A DNA stretch of 64,000 bases from Trichopria drosophilae (Eukaryota; Arthropoda; Insecta; Hymenoptera; Diapriidae), in NCBI GenBank assembly GCA_030407085.1, contig CM059582.1, positions 209,404,001 to 209,468,000 of the forward strand, in the 5' to 3' direction. Shown here in pieces: positions 22,142 through 34,483 of the stretch. Under the pieces are notes generated by a model, which had not been told where the DNA came from, made no database searches, and saw nothing but the letters and a program-made list of their open reading frames with translations. A program made the translations under genes and the position numbers. The stretch's first letter is position 1, and every line of letters begins with the position of its first letter.

Positions 22142-23100
22142 TCATATGTATTTTATAGTGACTGTAACAAAAGTTCTAAAACGTCGCAAATTTTACCATT
22201 TTATTTTAAATTGTTACTCAGCTGGTCCAATTTAATATGTGAATGTGGTTTGTTACTAAATATAAAAGGTAACATTTTGATGTCAAATTTGGCTAATTTA
22301 TTGGAAACCAACTTTTTTGAGCTTAGATAATTTGGAAAATACGTAAAACCTGAATCAAAGTTTAATCTTATTGGATTTTTTCAAATGGAATTCTATAGTA
22401 AGCCGGAAATGACGAGAACCAAAAAATTTTACCATCGAATTTGACCGGAACCAAATTTGTGGCATGGATCCTTCACTCTAAATTTTTAGCCAAGTTCGAC
22501 TTTATCTAAAGTGAACCCCATTTCTAAACATATAGGGAAATATCACTTTTTAAAGAAGAAACAAAACTGCCTTTGAAAAAAAATTCATAATAGTAGTTTT
22601 CAATATAAGATATTCGACAGACCCTCCATCTTGAATTTTTAAAAAATAGCACTTTGAAACACTGGTAACGTGTTTTAAGCCTATTTTACTAAAAATTTGT
22701 AGTGGTATTTTAGGTCACGGAGTGAAGGTTTATTTCCCCTCGATAGCTACAAAATACATTGTAAAGCATAATTTATTAAACAGTTATTAATAGTAGTTAC
22801 CATATTTTACTCAAACAAACAAATATTTTAAGAATTATAAACAAAAAATTTTGTTTATTTCCCAAAAACAAACAGCGATTTGGGGCATTGTGGAGGACGA
22901 CCTGTACATATTGGTTCAAATTACGATTAAGGTGAAACTGCTCAATCGATCCGAATGTATTTGTTTTTGAAATAAAGCTAATAAAACTTGGAAAAGAATT
23001 GTCCAGTTAGATGTTAAAAAAACTTCGCACATCGCATTAAAAAAAACACGGATATTTGCCAAGTAAGAAATTTTCTCGAAAACTGTTATTATAATTTTTC

Positions 23101-23102
<2 letters not shown>
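22142..23102. other. Non-coding stretch
   Basis: AT-rich; a CTCCATCTTGAATTTTT block near 22624 is a fragment of the GCCATTTTGAAT family. The last bases before the poly(T) include TTATTATAA (23087-23095). Confidence 0.4.
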
Positions 23103-23136
<34 letters not shown>

Positions 23137-23389
23137 TCGGAGGGGGGAAATGCATTGGGCACCATAGGGGGTTGAAGATGTTGTGTAACCCCCCGTGTGT
23201 CGGACTCCCTCACCTTTGATGTTAACGGCAAGGTTTACCGACTAAAACCCTAACCTCCCTTGGCCCTCCAGAATCCACGTGTGCATTCTGCAGTAGAAAA
23301 GTGGCTCCGATATCCATCTCCTCCGCTGCAGACTGCACCGGGCCATTTGTTTGCAACTGTAACCACTCCCTCTACCATTGGGTAAGTGG

Positions 23390-24344
23390 TTACAGGATCT
23401 CGTGTGACCTCAGTAGACGGAGAGATCCCAGTAGCACTGCTTTCTGCATTCGGCCTGCGATGGAATTTGCATGTTCTCGACAGGCCGGAATGCTTTTGAT
23501 GTTTTGGAGGAAAGTTGGTCTCATTCCTCCCAGCACTCCAATTATCAGCACGACGAGCTTGATTTTGAACCCTCGATACAGCTTGCGAATCTCGAACAGG
23601 AGTTCCTGATATTTCATCCGTTTTTCGTCCTCTTTGCTGACTAGATTTGTTTCTGCTGGTGCAGAAAACTCGATGACGAAGATAGATTTGTCATCGAAGT
23701 CAACAAGGACGATGTCAGGCTTATTGGCTGATATTTGCCTGCTCGTCGGGAATGAGTAATTCCAGTATATTCGGCAAGACTCATTCCCGACTACGGATTC
23801 AATATCAGTGGGGACGTACGGCAAAACTGGGGTTGCATCAATACCATAAGTGCTGCGAAGATGGTAATACAGCACTCGAAGAGCCGCATTGTGACGTTCG
23901 ATGTATGCTGAAACTGCATATATTGGACATGCTGCCAAAAGATGCATTAGTGTCTCAGCATGACATCTACACAATCTACAAAGCGTACTCTGTACCGCCT
24001 GGTGTAAGATGTTCTGGCGGTACGCTAAGGTATTGATGACCCCATCCTGGCGCGCGAAGATAAAACCCTCGGTCTCGGATTTCAAGCCGGCTGATCTTAA
24101 GAAGGAGAAGGTCATCTCTGCCGACAAGCCAAGTTGTTGGACATTTCGAAAGAATTGTCCATGCAACGGCTTGTCGATATGCCTTCCCTCCAACATACGG
24201 AGTTGTTCCTTCCGTATGTTTGCCCTGAGACGCACTGGGCACAGATTGATGACTGATTCAGCCTCCTGTGCACCAACACTCGTTCCGCCGCGTTGTACAA
24301 AAACGCCCCCTTCCCTTGAATTTCATGCTGATGTACTAGCATCA
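23390..24344 (-). pseudogene. R4/Dong-like zinc finger and restriction-like endonuclease
   Basis: Two frames joined by a slip near 24235-24245. The first (24344 to about 24240) carries the thumb end (HEIQGKGAFLYNAAERVLV). The second (24235-23390) carries the rest: CCHC finger C86-x2-C89-x8-H98-x4-C103 (CRLCRCHAETLMHLLAAC), then the nuclease core KPDIVLVDF with D174, E189 (FVIEFSAP) and KYQ (208-210). This is the PD-(D/E)XK-like arrangement of RLE elements. It would nick the target to prime reverse transcription. Core residues are intact; the frameshift is what disables it. Confidence 0.88.
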
Positions 24345-25955
24345 TCAGGGATCCTCCGTTCGATTAATCACGTCGCCAGCCGTTTCGAGGACCAATCGGT
24401 CATGCATACATTCCAGGCTTAAAAGGCCACGACCTCCCATATTTCGGGGCAAATACAGTCGTTCCACGGAAGATCTTGGATGCAAACTGCGTTGCATACA
24501 AATCATCTTCCGTGTGCTTCGGTCAAGATCCCTTAGCTCGTCAACGTTCCACTTCAGTGCTCCAAAAGAATAGAGCACTGGTGATACGGCCAACATATTC
24601 GTGGCTGCCACCTTATTTCTCCCGGTCAATTCTGATGACCAGATCTGACGGAGAATGCGCCGGTATTTCTTAATGATGGTGGTTTTAGCAGCCTGCACAT
24701 CCTGGACATGCCTTTGAGGTACGCCCAGGTATGTGTAGGCTTCTTCGGCGCTAAGGTGGCGGATGACATTTCCGTTGACGAGCTCCATATCGTTGTTATG
24801 GGAGCCTGACCTTCCTCTGTGCAAATGAACGACTGCACACTTGTCCAATCCGAATTCCATACCGATATCTCTCGAGTATGTGAGGGCGATGTTCAGAGAT
24901 CGATGTAATTGATCTTCGCCTGATGCGTATAATTTAAGATCATCCATATAGAAAAGATGGGTGATCTTATGTACACGTTCACCAGGCGGTCCACACATGT
25001 ACCCTTGAGATTTCCGGAGAACAACGGATAGAGGCAATAGTGAGATGCAGAAGAGCAGAGGACTCAGAGAATCTCCCTGATAGACACCTCTTTCGAATTG
25101 AACCAGTCTAGACATGGTTCGACGCTTGCCCGATGTCATGACAAAGCGTGTTTTCCAAAGAGGCATCAGGTCTTCTACAATTCTCACTATTTTTGGGTGG
25201 ACATGAAGTCGTTTGAGCAACAAGCTTAAAAGCTCGTGCGATGTTGAGTCATACGCCTTCATGTAATCCAACCAGGCTATCGACAGGTTACGCTTGTACT
25301 GGACTGCGTCCTGACAAACACACCTGTCGATAAGCAAGTTGTCCTTGCAGCCGGATACACCCATTTTGCAGCCTCGTTGTTCTACTATCCGTTGCCTCAC
25401 CGGTTTCACGGATTTCTCAATACGTTCGTTCAAGATGTTAGTGAACAATTTGTATAACGTATTGAGACACGTGATCGGTCTATGGTTTCTCGGATCGGAC
25501 AAGTCTCCCGATTTTGGGATCAGTGTCGTTTGGCCCTCCACCAGCCAGTGCGGAATGGGTTGGTCTCCATTTATATAAGAGGTGAATATTCGGGCTAGGT
25601 GTTGATGGACAGAAGTGAACTTCTTCCACCAATAGTTGTTAATTCCATCCCAGCCCGGCGAGGAGAAATTCTTCGCTCCTGTGATGGCATTTTTCACCTC
25701 TAATGCACTGACGGGTGGGCAATTTTCACTTTGTTGTGTGACTTCGTCGCACAACTCGGTGAAGATTTCAATACCTGGAGTGTCTGCATTAAGCCTAGAT
25801 GTTTTCTCGTAGATGCTCCCCCAGAATTCCTCAACTGCGGTTATCGACGGAAACTCGCTTGAGGCTGCGATACGATGTTTGAAGAGGTTGGAAGGATTCG
25901 TCCAAAATATTGCATTTTGTCGAATTCCATCCTCCCGTCTTTGCAGCCTCTTTTT
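24345..25955 (-). pseudogene. R4/Dong-like reverse transcriptase
   Basis: Reverse transcriptase carrying out target-primed reverse transcription. Counting from the Met at 25754: HRPITCLNTLYKLFT (91-105), GCKMGVSGCKDNLLIDR (128-144), motif A AWLDYMKAYDSTSHELL (160-176, catalytic D163), motif B VYQGDSLSPLLFC (224-236), motif C FYMDDLKLYA (268-277, catalytic DD 271-272), GLDKCAV and YLG for motifs D and E. All palm catalytic residues are present. The frame is open upstream of that Met to the slip at 25951-25955 and stops at 24345. There the family-like continuation (MMLVHQHEIQGKGAFL) is one frame over. Confidence 0.92.
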
Positions 25956-26755
25956 GGCATCCGAATTTTATCAGCCAAACGTTGCTTGATGTTGAGCAAC
26001 TTCAGCTTGTTCAGTGTATGATAGTACGTCCGCAGTTGTTGTGCGAACTTCTTGACTTTAGCCGTAAATGAACGGCCAGATGTTAAATAGTCGATCACAC
26101 ACTGAATTCGGGAAGCGAGTTTCCGTGTCAGTCGAATCTTGCCGTTCAATTGAGACATGCGTTTTGTAATCTGCCGACTCCCCGATATCTGTACCAGATT
26201 TCGCGGAATCACCAGATCACTTGCAGCCTCGTAAACGGCACAATTGACTTGCCACAGGTCGCAGTCATCTGGAAGAGCATCTAGAAGTAGGCTATTTGCT
26301 CTCTCTATTTCTCGTTGCTTAGGCAAAACTTTCGTTGTTAAATTCCGCCTAAACACGAGTGTCGTGCTTTCATAATGTGGAGCATCTCTCCCAGCACCGC
26401 GTACGGGCTCAGTTGTTATTGCCCGCACATCCGGTACCGGTTGACAGCTCGGAACAACGAAACCTGTCCGCCTCAGATAGGCCACATAATCTCTCAGTTG
26501 TTGTTGAGAAAAGCGATCTGCCAGTTCGGGATGCATTACTGCAAACCGACTGTGCATTCGCGCCATGTAGCCTCTCTGTTGCGGACAGCTCTCCTCGTAG
26601 CAGTGCATTAGATCTTTCCTGAGATCCTCCGTCCACTGAAATCGTCCGTGGGCATGTTGGGGTTGTTGTCCCGGGACACCCGTTTCGGCCCCTCCACCTC
26701 GGGACTGGGCTGCATCCCTGAGGAGCCCTGCGCGTTGCATTTCTTGTAACCGCAT
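25841..26755 (-). pseudogene. R4/Dong-like ORF, N-terminal Myb-like segment
   Basis: 305 codons from ATG 26755. A W-containing helix region near residues 39-50 (RFQWTEDLRKDLMHCY) followed by a second helix set (FSQQQLRDYVAYLRRTGF) looks like the Myb-type DNA-binding domain of this element group. Past residue about 270 the frame drifts: the family-like sequence (KRLQRRE, then NAIFWTNPSNLF) continues in another frame. The slip lies in the A5 run at 25951-25955, so the last residues of this frame are not genuine. In an intact element it would be continuous with the reverse transcriptase. Confidence 0.8.
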
Positions 26756-26938
26756 GTACAGGGAGTAGGGTGGTTGGCCCTACCCCCCGTTGTTATGCCT
26801 CTCTCGTTTGTCTCTTACCTCGCCATCCACTGGGGTTGGTTACCCAATCTCTGGCAAGGTTGCTAAGAGTCCAGGGCCCACCGGCTTTAATAAGCACACG
26901 TGGAGGTGAGAGTAGGCCATTTGGGAAGATAGGCTAAG

Positions 26939-26962
26939 ATGCGGCTTTTTGCATAGCCGCAT
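26939..26962. repeat. Hairpin at the 5' end of the R4/Dong-like element
   Basis: ATGCGGCT (26939-26946) and AGCCGCAT (26955-26962), a perfect 8-bp stem with an 8-base loop, about 25 bp inside the element's 5' boundary. Confidence 0.75.
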
Positions 26963-26992
26963 TGTGTTACGCATCATTCCCTTTGGGCCCCT

Positions 26993-27116
26993 TTATTATT
27001 ATTATTATTATTATTATTATTGGCCTAGTAAAATAGTTACAACAATAAATATACATATAAACAGATATGCCAAAAGGCGAGCCACAGCTGATGCTGTTTT
27101 ACAGACTGACCTCACT
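26993..27116 (-). mobile_element. LINE 3' tail with (TTA)n, minus orientation
   Basis: Reading on the minus strand: GTCAGTCTGTAAAACAGC, CTGTGGCTCGCCTTTTGGC, a short AT-rich stretch and an (AAT)n tail (26993-27021). Same family as the 5.55 kb LINE and the 20.8 kb tail. The tail touches the 5' end of the R4/Dong-like element. Confidence 0.75.
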
Positions 27117-27545
27117 TGTTTCTTAATATATTTAATTAAAAAATTGTTATTTATTATAAGAAAGGTTAATAAACATTAAACAAGTATGTCTACATTCATA
27201 TCTGCATATTAAGGGGGTATAACACCTTTCGTAGCTATTAGAACCAAGTAATATGGTTCCTAAGGTATCCCTAGAATACTTTAATGAAATGGAACTATGT
27301 TATATATTGAAGTAATTTTTTATTGCTACCTTTTAATCCAAAAATGGTTTATAATATCAAATTGCGCATGTCATAAGCAAAATCTGTTTTTTTTATTAGT
27401 ACCCGGAAGTTTATAGGGTATTATACTAATTTTTCTATAAATAAGGATTAAAAACTACAATTGGGAATAATTTAAGTAGACTTTTCTAAGTAGTACTTAA
27501 TATTTAAATGTTTTTGGTGCTACATTTTTGTCCTACAAATTACTG
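27117..27545. other. AT-rich non-coding stretch
   Basis: Nothing supportable. Confidence 0.5.
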
Positions 27546-27557
27546 CACAGTAAAAAA

Positions 27558-27743
27558 GAAATAGTTGGGTCTACTATCTAAATAGTAGAATCTGACACAA
27601 CTACCTTTTTTAGTTGGTTTTACTAGATAAATAGTAAGTTCGACTACCATATTTATCAAGGTCACCATTTAGATAGTAAAATTGGCTGAAAACGATGGTT
27701 GTGTATTATCCTACTTTGTCGTTAGTAGTTTCAACTATTTTCC
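27558..27743. mobile_element. GAAATAGTTG MITE-like element
   Basis: Left GAAATAGTTGGGTCTACTAT is matched by the reverse complement of the right end (GGAAAATAGTTGAAACTACT). Both sides continue to ACACAAC about 30 bp in. The internal sub-repeat CTATTTAGATAGTA occurs in both directions. Similar AATAGTTGAATTAACTATT blocks occur near 42.79 kb. Confidence 0.45.
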
Positions 27744-27779
27744 ACAAATATTCGTGACTGTAGAAGTAAATTATTAATT

Positions 27780-30700
27780 GAATTTAAACATATTTTTCTA
27801 CTTTTGACATAACCCTTTCGCTGCAAAGCTAAAATTTTCCAAAACTAACGTCTAAAATGCTCCCTTTCAAAAATACTGAAAACTTTTTATGTGAGCCTTT
27901 TTTTAAATGCAATTTTCATGGTACCATTTTTTGGCGTCTTATAAACTAACAAAATCTTTTTAACTTTAGCATTATTTCAAAATTATGATTTTACACATTT
28001 TAATTTATCTAGAATTTGGTTTATTTGAAACAATAATTGACAGATAATATTCTTCTTAATTGTTTATGGGGAAAAAAGTAAATTACCCTTAAGAGTCAGA
28101 TTAGGACCAAATAACGTCAATTCCTAATTTAAAATATGCAAATTAGACGGAAACTTTATATCTTTTTAAATTCAAATCTAGTTTGAAGTTATTTTATGTC
28201 TTTTTTATAAATGCTCGGTAAATTTCAAGACAATTGGTTACAAAACGATCAAGATTTTGAAAGAATAAATTTCTGTACATTCATAAAAAATTAATAAAAT
28301 AGCTTTAAATTAGTATTTCATTATGAATTTTGTATTGTATAGTTTATTCTCTTAAATAGGGAGACATTTCCCATTGAGAACGAGTTCCGTAAGTTCAGTA
28401 TTTCATTATGAATTTCCCCGGGAATATGTTTTTATATGAAATTACGACGTCGGTAAAAACGAATTTAATTAAATCAGGGAGTCGATATTTGGCCCCCTGC
28501 CCCTTAACTTTTTAATCTTTGAGTTATGTAAAAACTTACTAAATCTGAAAATTTAGGGAATTCTTTGACTTTGAAAGATTTCAGCTATTTAAAATTGCAA
28601 AACCAAAATTTACTTAACAAATTTCAGTATTTATGAAACAAAAGAATCGTAAAAAGACATTTTTCGAAACAAATTTTGTAAATATGCCATTCGAAAGAGT
28701 TTAATATGTCCCCATAATCCAAATTTTATTTTTTAAATAAAAATCCATGTTCAAAATTACACTTGGACGTTAAAGAATTATAATCAGTACAAATGACAAT
28801 GACCATTGATGTTCTAATATTTAGTTAATTGTTTGCAACAGCTGAAATTCCTTCGATGACTATTTAAGTAATAAAACCAGATTTATATATATTTATTACG
28901 TTACAGAATCTAACATTACGTGGGGAACGTAATGTTTACACAGGAGTGGAGATATGAACTTTTAATAGCGTTTATAAATAAGTACACGTGGTTAATAGAT
29001 TGATTTGGTTGTAAATAACTCTAAAGTAGTCGCATTCTCTGATATTGATTTACAGCTTATATATTACACACAAGTAAGATTCTGATGTATTTATTAGCAA
29101 TAAAAATAAACTTCTGTCAATGAGAAACAAAATGAAAAAATATGTTTATTATACAATGAAGAGGAGAAGAAAATTGTCATTCATGATTTTATCTTTATAT
29201 ATGTGATTTATAAATTATGTACGGAAAATTTGTTTTGTTATGTGGAAAATTTAACACTTTTTGTGTGTCATAAAAATGATTTAAAACGTATTACAATAAA
29301 TACAAAACTGAAATCGTTTAAAATGTAGTCACGAGGAATGTAATTGAATGTATAATTATAAGAAGTATACATTCACACATTTACTAATATTAACAATTCT
29401 AACATTGTGAATATAATCGCTAAAATGTATATTTCCGATGTCATCCTATTTTCTTTTTTCTATTTGGTTAATCATTCATGTAACACGTCTTTTGATGCCG
29501 ATCGTTTTCAAAAGTAACTTTTTTGTCATTAAAATGCCAGTCGAATCTTTTTCAATTTCTTTTTGTACACTTTGATGCACTTTTTCATTGCTTTGTACTG
29601 AGAAAATAACATAAGAAATAAACAACCCAAAATGTGATTCTGGTTTATTAACAATTTGCTTTTCACATTTTTCAGATATACGATGTTTTATAAAAATTAA
29701 TAAGGAAAAGCGATCTCAAATTGATCACTCGTCACATTCCTACCTTCCTGTGACTCTTATAAGTGGTGCTGCCATTTGAAACGATAGAAGTGTGACTGGA
29801 ACGCTGCCACTAGAAAGCTTATTTGAGTGGAAATTTGTGACCGCCTTAGATCCGTCGTTTTTAATTTCGTTACAAATTTACAATCGATCATATCAATAAC
29901 AAAATATATTGAATTCTGAACTTAGTGAACCAATTAGATGGTTCTTTTTTATTTTCGAAAATAATATCATAGATATAATAATGTATCGAGCGGAAGTAGA
30001 TTTCATTTGCTTTATTACTTTATCATTGGTTTCGTAAAAATGTTTTTTGAATGACTTCCGATTCGAAATATAAATCATTAACTCGATATCTAGTTATCCA
30101 ATTGTTACATTTAATAATTTGTGTATGCTTAAGACTACGCGTCAATAAATTTCATTAATAACTAAACGATCTCTGACGCTATGGAATCAATTTGAGTCAA
30201 TTCAAATGTCATATTTTAAACAAGCTGTGCCATCATCGTTCAATAAGATCCATGTTTTGCCCGTTGAAAACATTCAGTGTTATATTGAGAGAAATTGACC
30301 CATTTCATTAAATAAAACGCGACTAAAGCCGAACTAGGAAATGCCCTGAGCAAAATGTCCGTGCGTCTAGTGGACATAATGATCGGATATTTGCCAACTC
30401 CACGCGTCATAGTGACTTGTCGAACGTATAACTCTGCCAACTCGTGATATAATATTCAAGCCACAGCCAAATCTGAAATTTCATGAGCCGAGTACAATGT
30501 AATGATTCACTCAAACAATACTTTGTTTTGTTATAAAAATAACAAAACATAAAACTTATTGATGCATAATCATCGCTGGACTGAAGTAGACATAATTCTT
30601 GTGTTACCTTAATATTAAAAGCAAATCGTTAAGATCTCGTACGTTGACAATTTAGAAATCTTGCAGAAAAACGGCGAATAAATCACAAAAATGTTCTTGT

Positions 30701-33700
30701 TGAAATAACTTTGAGTTGCTTTGTGATATACTTAAGTTCGTTTAGATAAAACGTTTGTCAAATAATATATAGAAACATTGAAAGATGTTCTCGAGTGCAG
30801 TAACGGTTTAAATTTAAATCGAGCAAGTTAGATAATTTACTTAGGCTATGGTTCTAATCAGCCATTCAATAACTAATAATTGCTTTTATGCTCTAAAAAC
30901 TATTAAAAGTGTGGAATTAGTACCTACTTGAATTTTTGAAACATGTCAGTAGTCACACAATAAGTAATTTTTTTGTACATTCTAAATTCTTTTAAGGTGC
31001 AAATGACTTCATATTAGTAAATTTCACCTTAAACAAATGAGAATTGAGCTACTCTTTAGCAAAGTCAAACTTTACTTTATATTAAAGTGAAATTCCACCA
31101 TAAGGATGGCATTGGAATGGTTAGGTTAGGTAATACTTATGTATATCTGATGATAATTCAAAACCTCATTTTTGAAATTCAATATTGCAATGCCAATTAT
31201 TAAAAAAGTTTTTCAAGTAAATGGAAGCTTAACTTGTAAACTTTTGCCAAAAATCCGATCTGTATTTAAAGGTTAATAGGTTAGAAATCATTTTTTTAAT
31301 GTGACTGCTCCATTTCACCGTTAAAAAGTCATGTTTCACTACATAGAAGTATGGAACCCATTTTTACAAACTGAACAGTCTTACATTTTAGTTTCAAAGA
31401 CTCATTGAAGTTGGATTGTTCACAAAATTCTATGGATTTCCATAGTTGGATCAGGATTTTGAATCATCCATATCTAATAATCTCTTTTGACCACTTGTAT
31501 TAATGAAGATTAAACATTTTTAAATTAATTTTTTTTGGTGTAGATGGTATGATCCAAAATAAAAACAAAAATTATATGTAAAAACGTTTTGGCATTCAGA
31601 CATGTGCCATCTCCAGTTTGTTCTAATTTTTAAAAACCCAATTAAGGTATGACTAATACTTGTCTAACAAAATATGATGATTACTTACAAAGGTAAATAC
31701 TTCGCAACAGAAAAATGTTAGTGAGAGGAAATTTGACAGCTGTTATTTGACGGCTGCGGTTAATATAATTAAGATAACTTTAACTACGATTTAGTCAAAA
31801 GTATGATAATTTTGTAAATCCTAAACCGAATATATATTAATGAATAATGACACTTTTTAACCGTTCAAACATATTTTATTCAAACGTTTCATATGCAAAT
31901 ATATAAGAGGTTATTATTAATATAATCATGAAAATTTTTTCAGCAGATGATTCGATGAATTCAAAATGCTAAACTAAAAAACTCAAAATTGCATTAATAT
32001 CATTTTATTTTATTATATAATTCCATAATAATCATTTTGAGACGCCATTTTGAATCTGCCAACTTGCAAATTATGATGTCCATTTTGTGACTTTTTATTG
32101 TACCAACTGAGAAACATCCAAGAATAATTTTGTTAAGAAAAATTATTATGTAGAAACAGGTAGACTTTAAAGAACTTTTTACGACCTTTTTGGGACCAAT
32201 GTTGCATTTTAAAATATCCGTAACTTTGTAAAAAAAATCGTAGGTAAATAAAAGCTAATTTTGAAGGGTAAAGATAGTACTAAAAGACGCAAATAGTACA
32301 GAAGACAAAAAATTCTTATATCCTGTACGTAACCTCAAACATAACAAAAAAATTTCGTTTTTTCGAGTACATAATCTCAAATATCCCAAAATCCTGACGT
32401 GATGGATCAATGGACTACGGATTCAGATTCTAATGACCCGTACCTACCCAATAACATCCAAGACCCCCTTTTTTAGACCTTATAGTTACGTATGTTTTGT
32501 TGCAAATACGAATATTTGATTGAATTAAACAGTATTGTTAATTAAAGAAACGATAACTGTAAACTTAGATGACGGTCCAACCCAATGTGTGATTTCAATG
32601 GTCAATACGTTCATCCCATAAAAAATAATATAAAGCAATATTTGACATGAGTGTCATATTTACTGTATTAAAGTAACGGTTAATAAGTGAAAAAGAATAA
32701 ATAAAAATATCGATAAATTGATTAAAAACATTATTAACTTATTGAACTATGTGTTCTAAGTAAACGAAGTACCTTATAAGGCAGTCAAAAGGAAAATATT
32801 AATAAATAAGAAATTATATGAAATGATCCGTTTTTAATGCTTATAAAATTTAATTATAATAATGTATTAATAGTTGTTAAGAAACTAATTAATTAGCGGT
32901 ATCAATTTCTTAATGGACTATAAAATATAAACAATATACTCTTTTGCGATTTTCACAAAACTATCAATGAACAGCTAAATTTAACATTTCCTACACACCG
33001 ATTAGTACTAATCGATAAATTAAATACAAAGCGACTTTGGATCATGAAAAATGGAGCTTTATCTAAACTTTACAAAAACATAATAGAAACGTCAAGAATT
33101 GTAAATAAAGAACTATATCTGTCCGCGCCGTTTAGTCGTACGTATAGGAATTCCGAAGGGAGCCTAAACTAAGTAAAACAAGAAAAGTAGTAAAAATATC
33201 CGGCTGAAATGACATCTGGTACCGACGAAATATAGTATCTCGCTAAGCCCGCCTCCACGTTTGGGATCGTCTCCGTTTCATCGATACTGACATTGGAAAT
33301 TCCTTATTTCATTAATCCAAATATTACGTAAGCTTTTCTAGCAATTATTTTTATGATCTAGATTGTCACTAGTTTATTAGAGTCCTTAGAGTCTAAAATT
33401 GTACGACAATCTTATTGTCCCTGACTTCAAAAGTACTTAAACCAAAAAACGACTTTGATGACTCAACTAAATACATGCATCTTATTTGAACTTTAATTAG
33501 TTGCAATTTTCTCCATCCTTAAACCTAATCAGGTTGTACTACCACGAATGGTAACAAAATAAGTTTGTTTCTAATAACATTGTGTTTAAAATTATATTTT
33601 CGAGATTATATCAACGAATCTGTAGCAGAGCAATTTTAAATAACATCAATTAAATTTTTTGCAAGAATTTTTCTGAAACACGAAAGCTTCAAGAAGTATG

Positions 33701-34069
33701 AGTAAGTAGCTAAACGTGCAAATTGAAATACCAATAAACCAAATCATTAGGAACGTCAGTAAAGCATTTGTGGATTGTAAACAATGTCGGAAACCTGTTG
33801 TCAGCTTAATCAAACGAACGATTGAATATGAAGATAAACAAATTAATTTGCTCGCAATTCTGATAAAACGACATTTGAACTAGCATCATTAACTCGTCAG
33901 CACTGTCTCTTTGGTTGGGATAAAAAGACCAATTCGTGACATTGAGGATTTCCCGTGGGCTTGCTGTCTATTGGAAACCGATGATAGGAAGTTCCTCGTT
34001 AGAAGCGTTAAATAAAAAAGCATTCTCTTTCAATTGGCGTCCCCGCGTATGGATTTTAAAGAACGTGTG
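27780..34069. other. Long non-coding intron-like region
   Basis: No coding exon found. Patches of lower AT content lie at 29.70-29.86, 30.29-30.45 and 33.12-33.29 kb and could be regulatory or exon relics. A perfect 16-bp palindrome, CGATTAGTACTAATCG, is at 32999-33014. A GGTTAGGTTAGG is at 31123. GCCATTTTGAATC (32045) is a fragment of the family at 2.3 kb. Confidence 0.45.
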
Positions 34070-34483
34070 ACGCGTGCTTTTGCTAACGCATGCGCAATTC
34101 AAACGTGGTCGGTGGTCCACGTATAGGCATCAGCTGCCTTGTCCCTGTTGCATCAGTTCCACTCGACGCCTCGGTCGGAGAGGTTTTCGAGAAGATATTA
34201 TCCTTACAGAACATAGTTCATAAAACGTGTCTGGAGTCTGAATCTTTTGAAATTGGTTCATAAACCTGTTCACCATTTGCATCATCCAGAAACTTTGGAT
34301 TCTAGGATTTGAATCATCAGTTTTGAAAATTTGTTGGTCCAGAGATCCTCAAGTTGGATTTCCATCTTTTGGGGAAGCTGTCAACTCCCTTGGAATCTGG
34401 TGAACGTCAACTCACAAATTCAAAAGTGAGGACACATTCCTGAATTGAAGGAGTAGGATTGACCAAGTTGAGTTTTTTGTCAC
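34070..34483 (+). promoter_or_regulatory. igloo promoter and 5' UTR (candidate)
   Basis: A patch clearly richer in GC than its surroundings. It has CGCATGCGCAATT (34087) and an Inr-like GCATCAGTTCC (34150-34160), which would be the transcription start. No good TATA box sits about 30 bp upstream. 34160-34483 would be the 5' UTR. An acceptor-like TTTTTTGTCACATGTCAG ends at 34490, six bases into the proposed coding start, so a spliced upstream exon is an alternative. Confidence 0.45.

Larger units (their letters stand above)
23103..26985 (-). mobile_element. R4/Dong-like non-LTR retrotransposon, near full length
   Basis: A minus-strand element of about 3.9 kb. It has a 5' UTR (about 26985-26756), a Myb-like N-terminal region, a reverse transcriptase, a CCHC zinc finger and a restriction-like endonuclease, then a 3' UTR and a 33-base poly(A) tail (poly(T) at 23103-23135). 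Domain order and endonuclease type place it in the R2/R4/Dong group of RLE elements. It is much richer in GC than its surroundings, so it is a fairly recent arrival, but at least three frameshifts inactivate it. The upstream flank is a (TTA)n tract (26993-27021) belonging to another LINE tail. TAA-repeat targeting is reported for Dong of Bombyx mori. Confidence 0.9.

Noticed and set aside
21899..22330. 143-codon open frame
   Set aside because: It runs through a CAGTA-ended MITE; the residues come from the GC-rich repeat body and no domain is present.
23752..24422. Plus-strand frames of 94 and 137 codons
   Set aside because: Shadows of the minus-strand endonuclease region of the R4/Dong-like element.
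31120..31135. GGTTAGGTTAGG as telomeric repeat
   Set aside because: Only two units; not enough to suggest a telomeric insertion.
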